Assembly: GCA_012838425.1 (NCBI GenBank)
Contig: DUPG01000001.1
Span: 49,592-113,591, forward strand
DNA from: Clostridiales bacterium
Lineage (GTDB): Bacteria > Bacillota > Clostridia > Christensenellales > CAG-138
Direction: 5' to 3'
Length of the DNA stretch: 64,000 nt
Of the stretch, positions 52,914 through 61,345 are shown one piece after another. The translations under genes and the position numbers were made by a program. The notes below the pieces were generated by a model. The model saw nothing but the letters and a program-made list of their open reading frames with translations. It ran no database searches and was not told the origin of the DNA. The stretch's first letter is position 1. Each line of letters begins with the position of its first letter.

Positions 52914-54590
52914 TCAATCTGATTGCTTCACCACATAATAATACCCGTCATACTCAATGCACGCATAGCCGCTTGCAATAAGCGCTTCGGGAACCGGGCG
53001 GAAATACATGCCGTCAGTAAGCTTGGTTTTAAGCGTAAAGTCCGCCGATACCTCAATTAAGTTATCCCCTCCGCATAGCTGGCAATTCTTAATGCTGTTC
53101 GCCTCACCGCCTATTAGCTTAAGCACTGTTCCGTTATTCACGAAAAATACGCTGTTAATTATATCGCCTATATTGCCGTAATTCTCTATGCAGGCGGAAT
53201 CAGAATCCGAAAAAAAGCTGCCGTTTACTATCTCGCACTCCTGAATAATTTGTACGTCGCCTGTGTTTATCAGGCATTTATCGTAAAAGAAGAACCTGCA
53301 ATTACGCATATCCAATGCGCCCTCGTTTATGATAGTTCCGTAGCACAGCATATTTCTAAGGGTTGCGTGCGCTCCGCTTGCGTTCCGCAGAAAAGTACTC
53401 TTTACTCCCGGCGGATTGTATGAAACCGGGTCGCTATCGTAACCATATATAAACAGCTTATCGCGGTTGTATACAGTGAAAAACCTGTCGCCTAACTCCT
53501 CTGAATATAAACTGAAATGACTTACCGATTGATTGCTTATAATCAATGTGCCCGTTTCATTCTTTAATATTGAAAAATACTCATCATTTATAACCGGGTC
53601 GGGCACGTTTATATCTATATGTATTCCGCCGAAAAACGCGGGCACCGCTTTATTCTCAAGCATGAGCTTCCCGCCGAGATTTTTTATTACGCAGTCCGGA
53701 AGCTCGTTTGAGTTAAAATCAAGCCACAGGCACACATCGGAAAAATCAACGCGTACATACTTGTTTTCGGGAACGCAAAGCGGAAGCAGCGACACATCAC
53801 CAAACCCATAGCTGTTTATTATCCTGATAAACACCGTCTGCGTACCCGTATTTTCAAACAGGTGCTTTAGCTCCTCCAACGTACCCGCTTCGATATAATC
53901 AAGCACATTTACTTTGCAATAAGCCGAAACAAAGCCGTTTGTCGCGGTTATCGTAACGCTTCCCAACGCTTTTGCCGTAGCTATTCCGAATTCGTTAACG
54001 CTGACTATCTCGGGGTCGCTCGAAATAAACTCAATATCCGTTTCGGGATCAGTAAACACCGTAAGCCGCTCAATATCGTCTATCGCTAAATCTAATACGC
54101 TCTTTTCAAATGAGATTTCCACCTTAAAGGATTGCAGCCTGTAGCCGTAAAACACCTGCACTGTGCATGGCGTATCAGCCAATTTTTCCGTTATATTCAC
54201 TTGGTTTTGTGATGGTGAGGGTATTACAGAGCCGTTATCCAACAGCTTTTCAAGTAACGCTTGGGCTTCTGCCGATATGTCCGTGTTGTCCTTGCTTTCA
54301 AGCTCGTACGGGTTGTTAACACTTTCCGATAGCTTTCCGCTGCCCGCAAGCAAGCCATATACATACAAGCGTTTCGCCTTTAACACTATGAACACCACGT
54401 CGGCAGAACTCATCTCATTTGCCTGCGCATAGCTTTCATAGCCGGTTAATGCGTTGCGCGCGTCGGACAATGCCGCTTTCGCGTTGGCCTTATCAACGGC
54501 ATTGCTTATTACGGGTATAAGTATCGCCGCCAATATGCCTATTACTGCAAGCACTATAATTAGCTCGATTAGTGAAAACGCTTTTTTCAT
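52914..54590 (-). CDS. Pilin-anchored adhesin-like protein: pilin N-terminus, Ig-like domain, beta-helix
   Basis: 558 residues. MKKAFSLIELIIVLAVIGILAAI is a type IV pilin signal and helix. About 165-228 look like a bacterial Ig-like (BIG2) domain: SSDPEIVSVNEFGIATAKALGSVTITATNG. From about 235 to 540 the chain is strand-rich with many Asn turns and periodic 'I-x-N-x-G' steps (NCRFFFYDKCLINTGDVQII, IENYGNIGDII), typical of a right-handed beta-helix. This suggests a large pilus-tip or pseudopilus adhesin. Its pilin part is similar to the neighbour (AKAALSDARNALTGYESYA / AKSALSDDKNTLTNYVAYC). Confidence 0.75.
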   Translation of the reverse strand: MKKAFSLIELIIVLAVIGILAAILIPVISNAVDKANAKAALSDARNALTGYESYAQANEMSSADVVFIVLKAKRLYVYGLLAGSGKLSESVNNPYELESKDNTDISAEAQALLEKLLDNGSVIPSPSQNQVNITEKLADTPCTVQVFYGYRLQSFKVEISFEKSVLDLAIDDIERLTVFTDPETDIEFISSDPEIVSVNEFGIATAKALGSVTITATNGFVSAYCKVNVLDYIEAGTLEELKHLFENTGTQTVFIRIINSYGFGDVSLLPLCVPENKYVRVDFSDVCLWLDFNSNELPDCVIKNLGGKLMLENKAVPAFFGGIHIDINVPDPVINDEYFSILKNETGTLIISNQSVSHFSLYSEELGDRFFTVYNRDKLFIYGYDSDPVSYNPPGVKSTFLRNASGAHATLRNMLCYGTIINEGALDMRNCRFFFYDKCLINTGDVQIIQECEIVNGSFFSDSDSACIENYGNIGDIINSVFFVNNGTVLKLIGGEANSIKNCQLCGGDNLIEVSADFTLKTKLTDGMYFRPVPEALIASGYACIEYDGYYYVVKQSD

Positions 54591-54629
54591 TCTTCTCTAT
54601 ATTCTCTATTCTCTCAAATTCTCCAAAAA

Positions 54630-54653
54630 GAAAAGGCGGTTTTTACCCCGCCT
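54630..54653 (-). terminator. Terminator after lipoprotein B
   Basis: AGGCGG / CCGCCT stem with eight-base loop, then TTTTCTTTTT on the minus strand. Confidence 0.7.
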
Positions 54654-54666
54654 GACAGCTCTACGT

Positions 54667-55350
54667 TCAGTTATAATTATTTATCTTGTCCTTGTTATCG
54701 TTTATTACCTTCTCAATTTCCGAAAGCTGATAAAATTCCCTTGTTTCCTCCGCAAACTTCATTAGGCGTTGCGCGTCATAGCCGACGGCCTCTTTCAGAC
54801 AAATCACTGCGTAGGTATAATCTACGTGCTGCTTCATCAGGTCGGTTTGCTCCGAAGCGCCCTCCTCAATTTCAATCAGAAACACAACACACTCGTCGCC
54901 TGCTTCTATTTTGCGCAAAGCTTCGAAATACTCGTACGAGGTAGGGTCATACTTGAAAACTATGGTTTCTTCGCCTCTGTATATCAGGTCTTTTCCGCCG
55001 TAGAACTTCTCTACCCGAAGCTCAACCGCCGTGAAATACTTGTCCGTTTCGTCGTCCTCGTCAAGCCCTTCTTCTCTGTCCGTGTATAGTCTGTATTCCG
55101 TGGTTTTCACAACCTTGCCCTTAACTACGGCGCTTGACTTTGAAAACAGCTCGCCAATATTCCTGAAAGAAGCGCCACTCTCTGTACTGTAATCCGCTTT
55201 TATGGGCGACTCAACGGGCGTTACCTGCTCAATGTAAAACTTGCGCTCACCCCCGTTTGTGTTTTCCGCACCCTTACAGCCGACAATTACGCTTACTGCC
55301 ATACATACTGTCAACGCAAGCAATACTGCTTTGAATACTCGTGTTTTCAT
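54667..55350 (-). CDS. Surface lipoprotein, paralogue B
   Basis: 227 residues. Signal with VIVGCKG lipobox (Cys 25). Core shared with paralogue A: IGELFSKSSAVVKGKVV, AVELRVEKFYGGKDLIY, KIEAGDECVVFLIE, and a C-terminal helix (LSEIEKVINDNKDKINNYN like LEEVEAVISDNIDKLQGLT). Family unknown. Followed downstream by the pilin-adhesin after a terminator. Confidence 0.65.
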   Translation of the reverse strand: MKTRVFKAVLLALTVCMAVSVIVGCKGAENTNGGERKFYIEQVTPVESPIKADYSTESGASFRNIGELFSKSSAVVKGKVVKTTEYRLYTDREEGLDEDDETDKYFTAVELRVEKFYGGKDLIYRGEETIVFKYDPTSYEYFEALRKIEAGDECVVFLIEIEEGASEQTDLMKQHVDYTYAVICLKEAVGYDAQRLMKFAEETREFYQLSEIEKVINDNKDKINNYN

Positions 55351-55407
55351 AGCTCCTCCATTTCTGTCTTGAAAGGCAAAACATTTACAAGAATTTTATT
55401 ATATTTA

Positions 55408-55436
55408 ATTGTAATTCATAATTTATTGCCTGTCAA
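55408..55436 (-). promoter_or_regulatory. Promoter of lipoprotein B
   Basis: Minus strand TTGACA, 17 bases, TACAAT. Confidence 0.75.
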
Positions 55437-55496
55437 GAAGAGTTTGGAAGCTATACGCAAAATTCCCCCGCTATTGCAGGGGCACGCATATATGGT

Positions 55497-56381
55497 TCAG
55501 CCCAATATTCTCAAGAAGTGATTCGCCTCTCTCAAAACATGGTCTGCCAGCAGCGGAACTATAATTGACTCTATGTTGCACCGTAAAAGCCCTTCTGTCG
55601 CTGCTGCCTTGTATGCTTTTATATCCTTTGCCGCTTCTCTGCTTTGCGATGCTATGCGCGATTCGTTTTCCGCAGAACACCTTCCTATCAGCTCGCTGAA
55701 TCTATCCACAAAGCCCTGCGCCGCGGCTTTCAGGGCTTCTTCCGTCGGGTCCAGCAGACCGTCTATGAACTGCGCGTGCTCTAACATTATGTTGTTCCAA
55801 AAATCTATTTGGAAGCATATGCGCCCGCGCGGGAGCTCACCCTCATTCAAGGCTCTAAGCTCATTTCTATACAGCTCGGCTTCGCGCGTAATGTGCCGCA
55901 ACAGCTCCGGGTACAGCGGTATGAAAATGCTGCAGCTTGCAACCATATCTATGAGTCTTTTCTGAAAATTGATTACCCTTTCTAATGCATCAAGCGTTCT
56001 GCCGTTTAGTGCGCGTATAAATACTTCGTCATAGCTGTTGAACTGCTTGCGGTTTGATGTAAGCTCTAACTCCGCCCTTGTAAGCGTTATGTTTATGCTT
56101 GTGCCTGTGAGTCTTGCGGTTGTTTCCTCGGAATCTAATGTGAATGGTGTTACAAACTCGTTCGATCCGATAGCCGCTTCTGAAACCACACCGTTTGCAG
56201 CGCGAATGGTCTGCGCTAACAGCTCGGCAAAGCTCATTCGTAAAGAAGCCGCCTGCGCCTTAATCCTTGAATCAACCGGCTGCGCACTCGTTTCTATGAA
56301 GAACAAATGCTCCTTCATAATTCTTTGGAAAAACAGGTTGAGCTCCAACGATTCTCTGATGAATTCTTCCCTTGAAAGCAT
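55497..56381 (-). CDS. DUF2935 family protein
   Basis: 294 residues, all helical, two similar halves. The first has FFQRIMKEHLFFIE, the second WNNIMLEHAQFIDGLLDP and LADHVLREANHFLRIL; Glu-x-x-His patterns recall ferritin-like metal sites. This matches DUF2935 proteins of spore-forming Firmicutes. No signal peptide. Role unknown. It is divergent from the metal riboswitch and exporter, which may hint at a metal link. Confidence 0.75.
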   Translation of the reverse strand: MLSREEFIRESLELNLFFQRIMKEHLFFIETSAQPVDSRIKAQAASLRMSFAELLAQTIRAANGVVSEAAIGSNEFVTPFTLDSEETTARLTGTSINITLTRAELELTSNRKQFNSYDEVFIRALNGRTLDALERVINFQKRLIDMVASCSIFIPLYPELLRHITREAELYRNELRALNEGELPRGRICFQIDFWNNIMLEHAQFIDGLLDPTEEALKAAAQGFVDRFSELIGRCSAENESRIASQSREAAKDIKAYKAAATEGLLRCNIESIIVPLLADHVLREANHFLRILG

Positions 56382-56454
56382 AATATCCTCCCTGAATTTT
56401 TCTTATACATACCTATTCAGGTTTTTGCGAAATATTATCTATGTTTTCGGAAAC

Positions 56455-56483
56455 TTGACAACACATAAAGCATATTGTATAGT
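56455..56483 (+). promoter_or_regulatory. Promoter of the NiCo riboswitch-exporter unit
   Basis: TTGACA, 17 bases, TATAGT, about 45 bases before the aptamer. Confidence 0.8.
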
Positions 56484-56528
56484 GAAACCACTCTTTGCAC
56501 CGCACCACAAGAGAATTGTGGTCAACAG

Positions 56529-56608
56529 TACAAACTGAGCAGGCTGTTGGGGCAAGCCCCTGATGAAGCCGGGCCTTATGGCAGCAGAATTCCTGCGGGA
56601 CAGTTGTA
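56529..56608 (+). ncRNA. NiCo riboswitch (czcD RNA) aptamer
   Basis: Shows the conserved blocks in order: CTGAGCAGGC, GATGAAGCCGGGC, GGCAGCAG and GCGGGACAGTT, as in the NiCo (czcD) class, a four-way junction that binds Co(II) and Ni(II) cooperatively. P1 is TACAAACTG with CAGTTGTA. It sits before a CDF exporter, the usual target. Metal binding would stabilise P1 and prevent the overlapping terminator. Confidence 0.85.
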
Positions 56609-56627
56609 GCTCCCCGCAGTTTTTTTA
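56593..56627 (+). terminator. Riboswitch expression-platform terminator
   Basis: CTGCGGG / CCCGCAG followed by seven T. Its left arm overlaps the last aptamer block, so aptamer folding and termination exclude each other (an ON switch with metal). Confidence 0.85.
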
Positions 56628-56670
56628 TAGTCGAAGCGGGAATGCAAAAACACGAGTATATGAGGTTTAT

Positions 56671-57567
56671 ATGCAAACCAACAGGGAAAAGGTATCCGTA
56701 AAAATTACGACAAGCTGCATTATAGCAAACGCGCTGCTTTCCGCGTTCAAGCTGTTCGCGGGGATTTTTGCGCACTCACAGGCGCTGATTTCCGACGCCG
56801 CGGAGTCATTCTCAGATATATTCAGCTCTCTCATAGTAATATGGGGAGTAAAATTCGCCTGCAAGGAAGCCGACAAGGAGCACCCCTACGGTCACGACCG
56901 CTATGAATCCGTCGCCGCGATAGTGCTTTCCGTGCTGATATTCGGAGTAGGATTAGGTATCGGCTACGCAGGCATTCAGAAAATTATCGCCGTTAACACG
57001 CAAGGCCTGCAAAAGCCGGGAGTGTTGGCGCTTGTCGCCGCGTTAGCTACTATCGCAATAAAAGAGGGAATGTACTGGTATGTGCGCATAAACGCAATGC
57101 GCATTGAAAGCAGCATATTATTAGCCGAAGCCAAGCACCACCGCTCCGACGCTATTTCCACAATAGGCACATTGGCGGGAATAATAGGCGCAAGGCTCGG
57201 AATATTGGTGTTAGACCCCATTGCAAGCATTATTACCTGCTTGTTCATACTCAAAATAGCTATCGAAATATTTTCAGAAGCTATAAAAAAGATGACGGAC
57301 CATTCAACAGACGAGGACTTCACGAGTGCCGTTAGCGAATTGATATTAAGCCAAGCGGAAGTAGTGTCTATTGACCAGATAAAGACAAGACTTTTCGGCG
57401 ATAAAATCTATATTGACATAGAAATAGGCGTTGACGGCGAGCTTACCTTCAAGCAGGCGCACGACATAGCCCATAGGGTGCATGACGAGATCGAAAATAG
57501 CTTCCCCAAGGTAAAGCATTGCATGGTGCATGTGAATCCGGTTGGCGATGATGAACCGCAAGAATAA
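56671..57567 (+). CDS. Cation diffusion facilitator, Co/Ni-type efflux transporter
   Basis: 298 residues, starting MQTNREKVSVKITTSC behind GAGG; longer readings cover the riboswitch. Six membrane helices; metal-site residues in LISDAAESFSDIFSS (helix 2, D-x-x-x-D) and KHHRSDAISTIG (helix 5, H-x-x-x-D), plus HPYGHDRYESVAAI. The cytosolic C-terminal domain (RVHDEIENSFPKVKHCMVHVNP) is standard. Exports divalent metals against protons; the riboswitch suggests cobalt or nickel. Confidence 0.93.
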   Translation: MQTNREKVSVKITTSCIIANALLSAFKLFAGIFAHSQALISDAAESFSDIFSSLIVIWGVKFACKEADKEHPYGHDRYESVAAIVLSVLIFGVGLGIGYAGIQKIIAVNTQGLQKPGVLALVAALATIAIKEGMYWYVRINAMRIESSILLAEAKHHRSDAISTIGTLAGIIGARLGILVLDPIASIITCLFILKIAIEIFSEAIKKMTDHSTDEDFTSAVSELILSQAEVVSIDQIKTRLFGDKIYIDIEIGVDGELTFKQAHDIAHRVHDEIENSFPKVKHCMVHVNPVGDDEPQE

Positions 57568-57600
57568 TGTGTTATTTCAAAAAGCTTAATAGACTGCAAA

Positions 57601-57625
57601 CAAAAAAGCGGGGGTGCCCCCGCTT
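57601..57625 (-). terminator. Terminator of the decayed dockerin gene
   Basis: AAGCGGGGG / CCCCCGCTT with a two-base loop region and TTTTTTG on the minus strand; it may also serve the exporter from the other side. Confidence 0.75.
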
Positions 57626-57639
57626 ATTCGCACTGCGCT

Positions 57640-58081
57640 TCATTCGCTTTCAAGCGCAATTTCTACTTCGCCGAACCAATACCATGTCATACTCGGCATA
57701 GCTATAAACAGGTAATAGCAATCGCCCGTATCCGCCTCTGCCAATGCTTCACCCATCTTAGCGGTAATACAAGCGTACAACGCCTACCTCAAAGCTTGCA
57801 AACATATATTTGCTGTCTAAATCTCCTGCTGCCTTGCTTGAAAACATGAATGAGCCCGTGTTTACACGCCCATCGCCATTCGCGTCCGCTAACAGCTTTT
57901 GCGCATCGTCAAGACTCTTCTGACCGGCAACATACATGAGTATTGTCGTCGCTTCGCCTGTGTTGATGACTGAGTCGCAATTCACATCGCCTGTCTCATA
58001 GCTGGCTTCTTCGGCATAGCCGATCGGCACAAGCGAAAGCAGAAGCGTAAACACTAATAGAAAAGATAAAATCTTTTTCAT
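57640..58081 (-). pseudogene. Decayed dockerin-protein gene
   Basis: Starts with a signal peptide (MKKILSFLLVFTLLLSLVPIGYA) behind GAGG. A dockerin follows (GDVNCDSVINTGEATTIL, ADANGDGRVNTG), but its second half breaks off and runs into SFMFSSKAAGDLDSKYMFAS and a stop at 57758. Beyond this stop, another frame continues as KMGEALAEADTGDCYYLFIAMPSMTWYWFGEVEIAL to a stop at 57640. So a deletion joined parts of a gene and a later frameshift broke it. The first 107 codons could still be made as a lone dockerin. Confidence 0.6.
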
Positions 58082-58204
58082 ATAAAGCCTCACCATATAT
58101 TTATTTTATTGTTTACTAATGTTTTATACTATAATTCGGGAAATGCAATGGGAGCACGGCGTAAAATAATAAAATTTATGCAAAAACTCTATTACATTGC
58201 GACT

Positions 58205-58233
58205 ATAAAAACGCCCCAATAATATGGGGCGTT
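58205..58233 (-). terminator. Terminator of the frameshifted lipoprotein gene
   Basis: AACGCCCC / GGGGCGTT, eight base pairs, then TTTTTATAG on the minus strand, about 25 bases after the stop. Confidence 0.85.
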
Positions 58234-58257
58234 CATTATTTGCCGAAAACTCTGTTT

Positions 58258-59012
58258 TTAATCCCAATCTTTTTGAATTTGCGCTTCGCGGTCAAGCCAC
58301 CTTTGCATTTCATCATCGGGAATATCAAAGCCCATGCTTTCAACGGCTGTATAATCCGCTCCCGGCAATGAGAACACAAGCCTGCTATTATCTATTGTTG
58401 TAAGCACTATGAAAGTATAAGCGACATCAGGCATAAGCGCGCTTGGTTCTTCAAATTCCTCTAAAAAGTCGTCGTATAGCTCCTCGTCAACCTTAACATT
58501 TAATTTTATCAAGTAAATGCTTGTTGAATCAGGGTCAAGGTATATGGGAGTTACTGTTCCGTGCGCGTCTTTTTCACGAACTACGGTGTACCGTTCCCAA
58601 GCGTTGCTCGTTTTATCCGTATATTCGCCTGCTATTTCTATAAACTCAATATTGGTTGCATACTTAAAATTAGGTATGTCCGCTATTGCCCAGCCGCCTG
58701 CTTTTAGGTGCTCGGGGTCCGGGATAGAACCATCAGCTTCCCTATACATGAGCACATTTGAAAAATCCTTGTCTTCACTGTTCCATATTTCAAAGAATTT
58801 CTCTATCAGCTTAATATCCTCTTGCGGATATTTCTCGCGCCAATTCGGTTCAGTCGTTGGCTCTACGGTAGGTTCACTCGTGCTGTTGGGCGCAGAGGTG
58901 TTCTCACCGCTGTTGCTTGGCGAATTGTTAGGCGTATCGGCATTTTTTTGGCATGCGGTGAAACACATCGCGAAAACAAGCGCAACGCTAACACAGAAAT
59001 TAATTTTTTCAT
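58258..59012 (-). pseudogene. Lipoprotein gene broken by one base in an A-run
   Basis: A good AAAGGAG and ATG at 59012 start MKKLIS, but the frame then leaves the coding frame. Adding one A to the six-A run (59004-59009) gives MKKINFCVSVALVFAMCFTAC, a perfect lipoprotein signal, joined to the long downstream frame (about 236 codons to 58258): NWREKYPQEDIKLIEKFFEIWN, WAIADIPNFKYATNIEFIEIAG, and so on. Thus a single-base contraction, a sequencing error or a slippage switch. The protein family is unknown; the fold looks like a small alpha/beta domain. Confidence 0.7.
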
Positions 59013-59166
59013 AGAAAATCTCCTTTCTTTTATAGTTATTTACATTCTCTTACTTCTTTACAAAATTGTAAATATACGGATTGTGAATTCTTATACATAT
59101 TTGGACGATTGCACCGCTAATTATATGAAATGTTTATATGAAAAGCTCACTTTATACTATTTTGCC

Positions 59167-60474
59167 TTATTCCGCTTTAATATCATACTTCCCCCACACA
59201 AGCCTAACCGAGCGCAGTTCAATTCTGCTTGCCTTATACGCTTTGTTGAACTCCCTGTCGCCGTACTTGTCGTCGCCTACTATGGGGTTGCCTATATGCG
59301 CGAGGTGCGCTCTTATCTGGTGGGTTCTGCCTGTTATAAGCTCTGCCTCAAGCGTTGAGGTGTGTTTATCTTTCGCAATAACTCTATATTTCGTAATGAT
59401 TTGCTGACTGTTCTCGACAGCCTTGTCAAATATGCGTACTCTGCCCTCATCTGCGTTCTTAACCAAGTATGCCGTTAGCGTATCCTCCGCTTTTTTAGGA
59501 ATGCCGACGACCTCACAGCGATAGAATTTCTTAACCTCGCCCTGCGCAAATGCCTTTAATAATGTATCGCGCACGCCCTCATTGCGCGCAAAAAGCACTA
59601 AGCCGCTTGTAGTGGCATCTAATCTGTGTACGGGATAAAAAGCTCCTAAGCCTGCGCTGTTCAGCCTATGCTCCAACGAATTTTCGCCCGCGTCGCCATA
59701 CGCAACCTCAACACCTATTTGCTTGTCTAACACTACTACTTGGTCGTCTATGAAAACGGGCATACAGTCTGCGGCAAGCAGCTTGATTTCATCAGAGAAC
59801 AGCTCCCATTCGCCGCTTGTCACAGCATAGCAAAAGCGCATACGCTCCCTTTTTGTGGGATGTGTAAGCGTCAACGAATACGCCTGCAAGGCTATCTGCG
59901 TCTTTATATCATTTATGAATTGCTGGTTATACCTGTGGTCGCCGTATATGGGATAGCCCGCGTTCGCCAACTGAAAGCGAATCTGGTGATGTCTGCCTGT
60001 GTGAAGCGCAATATCCAATAAAGCCAATCCGTTTTTCTGCGCCACGCGCGTATACTCAAGCGAAGCGTATTTCGCGCCCTCGTCGCCTTCCTTGCATAAT
60101 ACGGCGTTGCCCGTGCGCTCGTCCTTTTTCATAAAGCATTCTAAACGCTGATGCTTGGGAGGCTTGCCGCACACAATAGCCATGTATTTCTTGTTTACGC
60201 CACGCTCATTCTTATTGCTGCCTATGATTTTGAAGTCGTCGCACAATCTGCCGGCTGCCTTTGATGTCTTTGCGAATACCATAACGCCCGTTACAGGTCT
60301 ATCTAATCTGTGAACAAGTCCCAAATACACAGCGCCGGGCTTTTCGTACTTAACCTTTATATAGTCCTTTATTGCGCTAAACAAATCATAAGAGCCCGAG
60401 GAATCGCCCTGCGAAGGCATATTCTCAGGCTTTACGACTACTATTATGTGGTTGTCCTCATACAGAATGTTCAT
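59167..60474 (-). CDS. Double RluA-family pseudouridine synthase (tandem fusion)
   Basis: 435 residues with two complete RluA catalytic modules. First (1-220): ILYEDNHIIVVVKPENMPSQ, LVHRLDRPVTGVMVFAKT with catalytic Asp, and LHTGRHHQIRFQLANAGYPIYGDHRY. Second (225-435): VFIDDQVVVLDKQIGVEV, VHRLDATTSGLVLFARN with Asp, ITGRTHQIRAHLAHIGNPIVGDDKYG. Each alone would be a normal synthase of about 215 residues without an S4 domain. The substrate is probably rRNA or tRNA. Follows the methyltransferase after six bases, so co-translated. Confidence 0.9.
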   Translation of the reverse strand: MNILYEDNHIIVVVKPENMPSQGDSSGSYDLFSAIKDYIKVKYEKPGAVYLGLVHRLDRPVTGVMVFAKTSKAAGRLCDDFKIIGSNKNERGVNKKYMAIVCGKPPKHQRLECFMKKDERTGNAVLCKEGDEGAKYASLEYTRVAQKNGLALLDIALHTGRHHQIRFQLANAGYPIYGDHRYNQQFINDIKTQIALQAYSLTLTHPTKRERMRFCYAVTSGEWELFSDEIKLLAADCMPVFIDDQVVVLDKQIGVEVAYGDAGENSLEHRLNSAGLGAFYPVHRLDATTSGLVLFARNEGVRDTLLKAFAQGEVKKFYRCEVVGIPKKAEDTLTAYLVKNADEGRVRIFDKAVENSQQIITKYRVIAKDKHTSTLEAELITGRTHQIRAHLAHIGNPIVGDDKYGDREFNKAYKASRIELRSVRLVWGKYDIKAE

Positions 60475-60480
60475 GTAAGC

Positions 60481-61344
60481 TCAAACACTCTTTTTCATCC
60501 ATCTGCCCGTCGCGCCGCAGGGAAGAATCAGGTTGCCTTGCGTGATGGGCAGGCCAATTTCTTCGCTTTCGATTATACCCTTGCGTTTTATGGCGCATTT
60601 CAGCACGCTTGTTAAAACAGAGGGCGCCAAGCCTGTCGTATAAGAATTTATAAGAAAGAACATACAGTCGTCGCTCAACAGCTTTACACATTCAGAAACC
60701 AAAGGGAAAAGGTTGTCCTCTATCTTCCATACCTCGCCGTTGGGGCCTCTGCCGTATGAGGGCGGGTCCATCAAAATACCGTCGTACTTATTGCCGCGCC
60801 GTATTTCGCGAAGCACGAATTTCAGGCAATCGTCAACAATAAAGCGCACGGGCTTATCCGCTAATCCCGAAGCCGCTAAATTCTCCTTAGCCCACGCAAC
60901 CATGCCCTTTGCGGCGTCAACATGCACAACCTGCGCACCCGAAGCCGCAAGCGCAACAGTAGCGCCGCCTGTGTAAGCGAACAGATTCAGCACCTTGAGG
61001 GGTCGCCTTGCATTTTCACATATTTGCCGCATAAAGTCCCAATTCACAGCCTGCTCGGGAAAAAGCCCCGTATGCTTGAAGCCGGTAGGGCGCACTATGA
61101 AGCGCAAATCCTTGTAGCCTATTGTCCACGATTCGGGAACATTCTTCTTATACTCCCACCTGCCGCCGCCTGTATTCGAACGAATATAGTGCGCGTGAAG
61201 CTTTTTGTCGTCAAAGCTGTACGGATATTCCCACACCGCCTGAGGCTCGGGGCGAAGCAGAAAAATTTCGCCCCAACGCTCCAGCTTTTCACCGTTTGAG
61301 GCGGCAATTATCTCATAATCCTTCCAATCTCGGCTTAAATACAT
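60481..61344 (-). CDS. Class I SAM-dependent RNA methyltransferase (RlmI/RlmK-like)
   Basis: 287 residues. VLNLFAYTGGATVALAASGA is the SAM-binding motif I, VVHVDAAKGMVAWAKEN motif II and GILMDPPSYGRGPNG the catalytic motif IV with DPPS, found in 23S rRNA m5C/m2G enzymes. No PUA domain at the N-terminus, unlike RlmI. Adjacent to the double pseudouridine synthase, which supports an rRNA-modifying role. Confidence 0.82.
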   Translation of the reverse strand: MYLSRDWKDYEIIAASNGEKLERWGEIFLLRPEPQAVWEYPYSFDDKKLHAHYIRSNTGGGRWEYKKNVPESWTIGYKDLRFIVRPTGFKHTGLFPEQAVNWDFMRQICENARRPLKVLNLFAYTGGATVALAASGAQVVHVDAAKGMVAWAKENLAASGLADKPVRFIVDDCLKFVLREIRRGNKYDGILMDPPSYGRGPNGEVWKIEDNLFPLVSECVKLLSDDCMFFLINSYTTGLAPSVLTSVLKCAIKRKGIIESEEIGLPITQGNLILPCGATGRWMKKSV

Positions 61345-61345
61345 A

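Noticed and set aside
56563..56670. Upstream extension of the CDF exporter frame
   Set aside because: These codons lie within the riboswitch and terminator; the ATG at 56671 has a ribosome-binding site and matches family starts.
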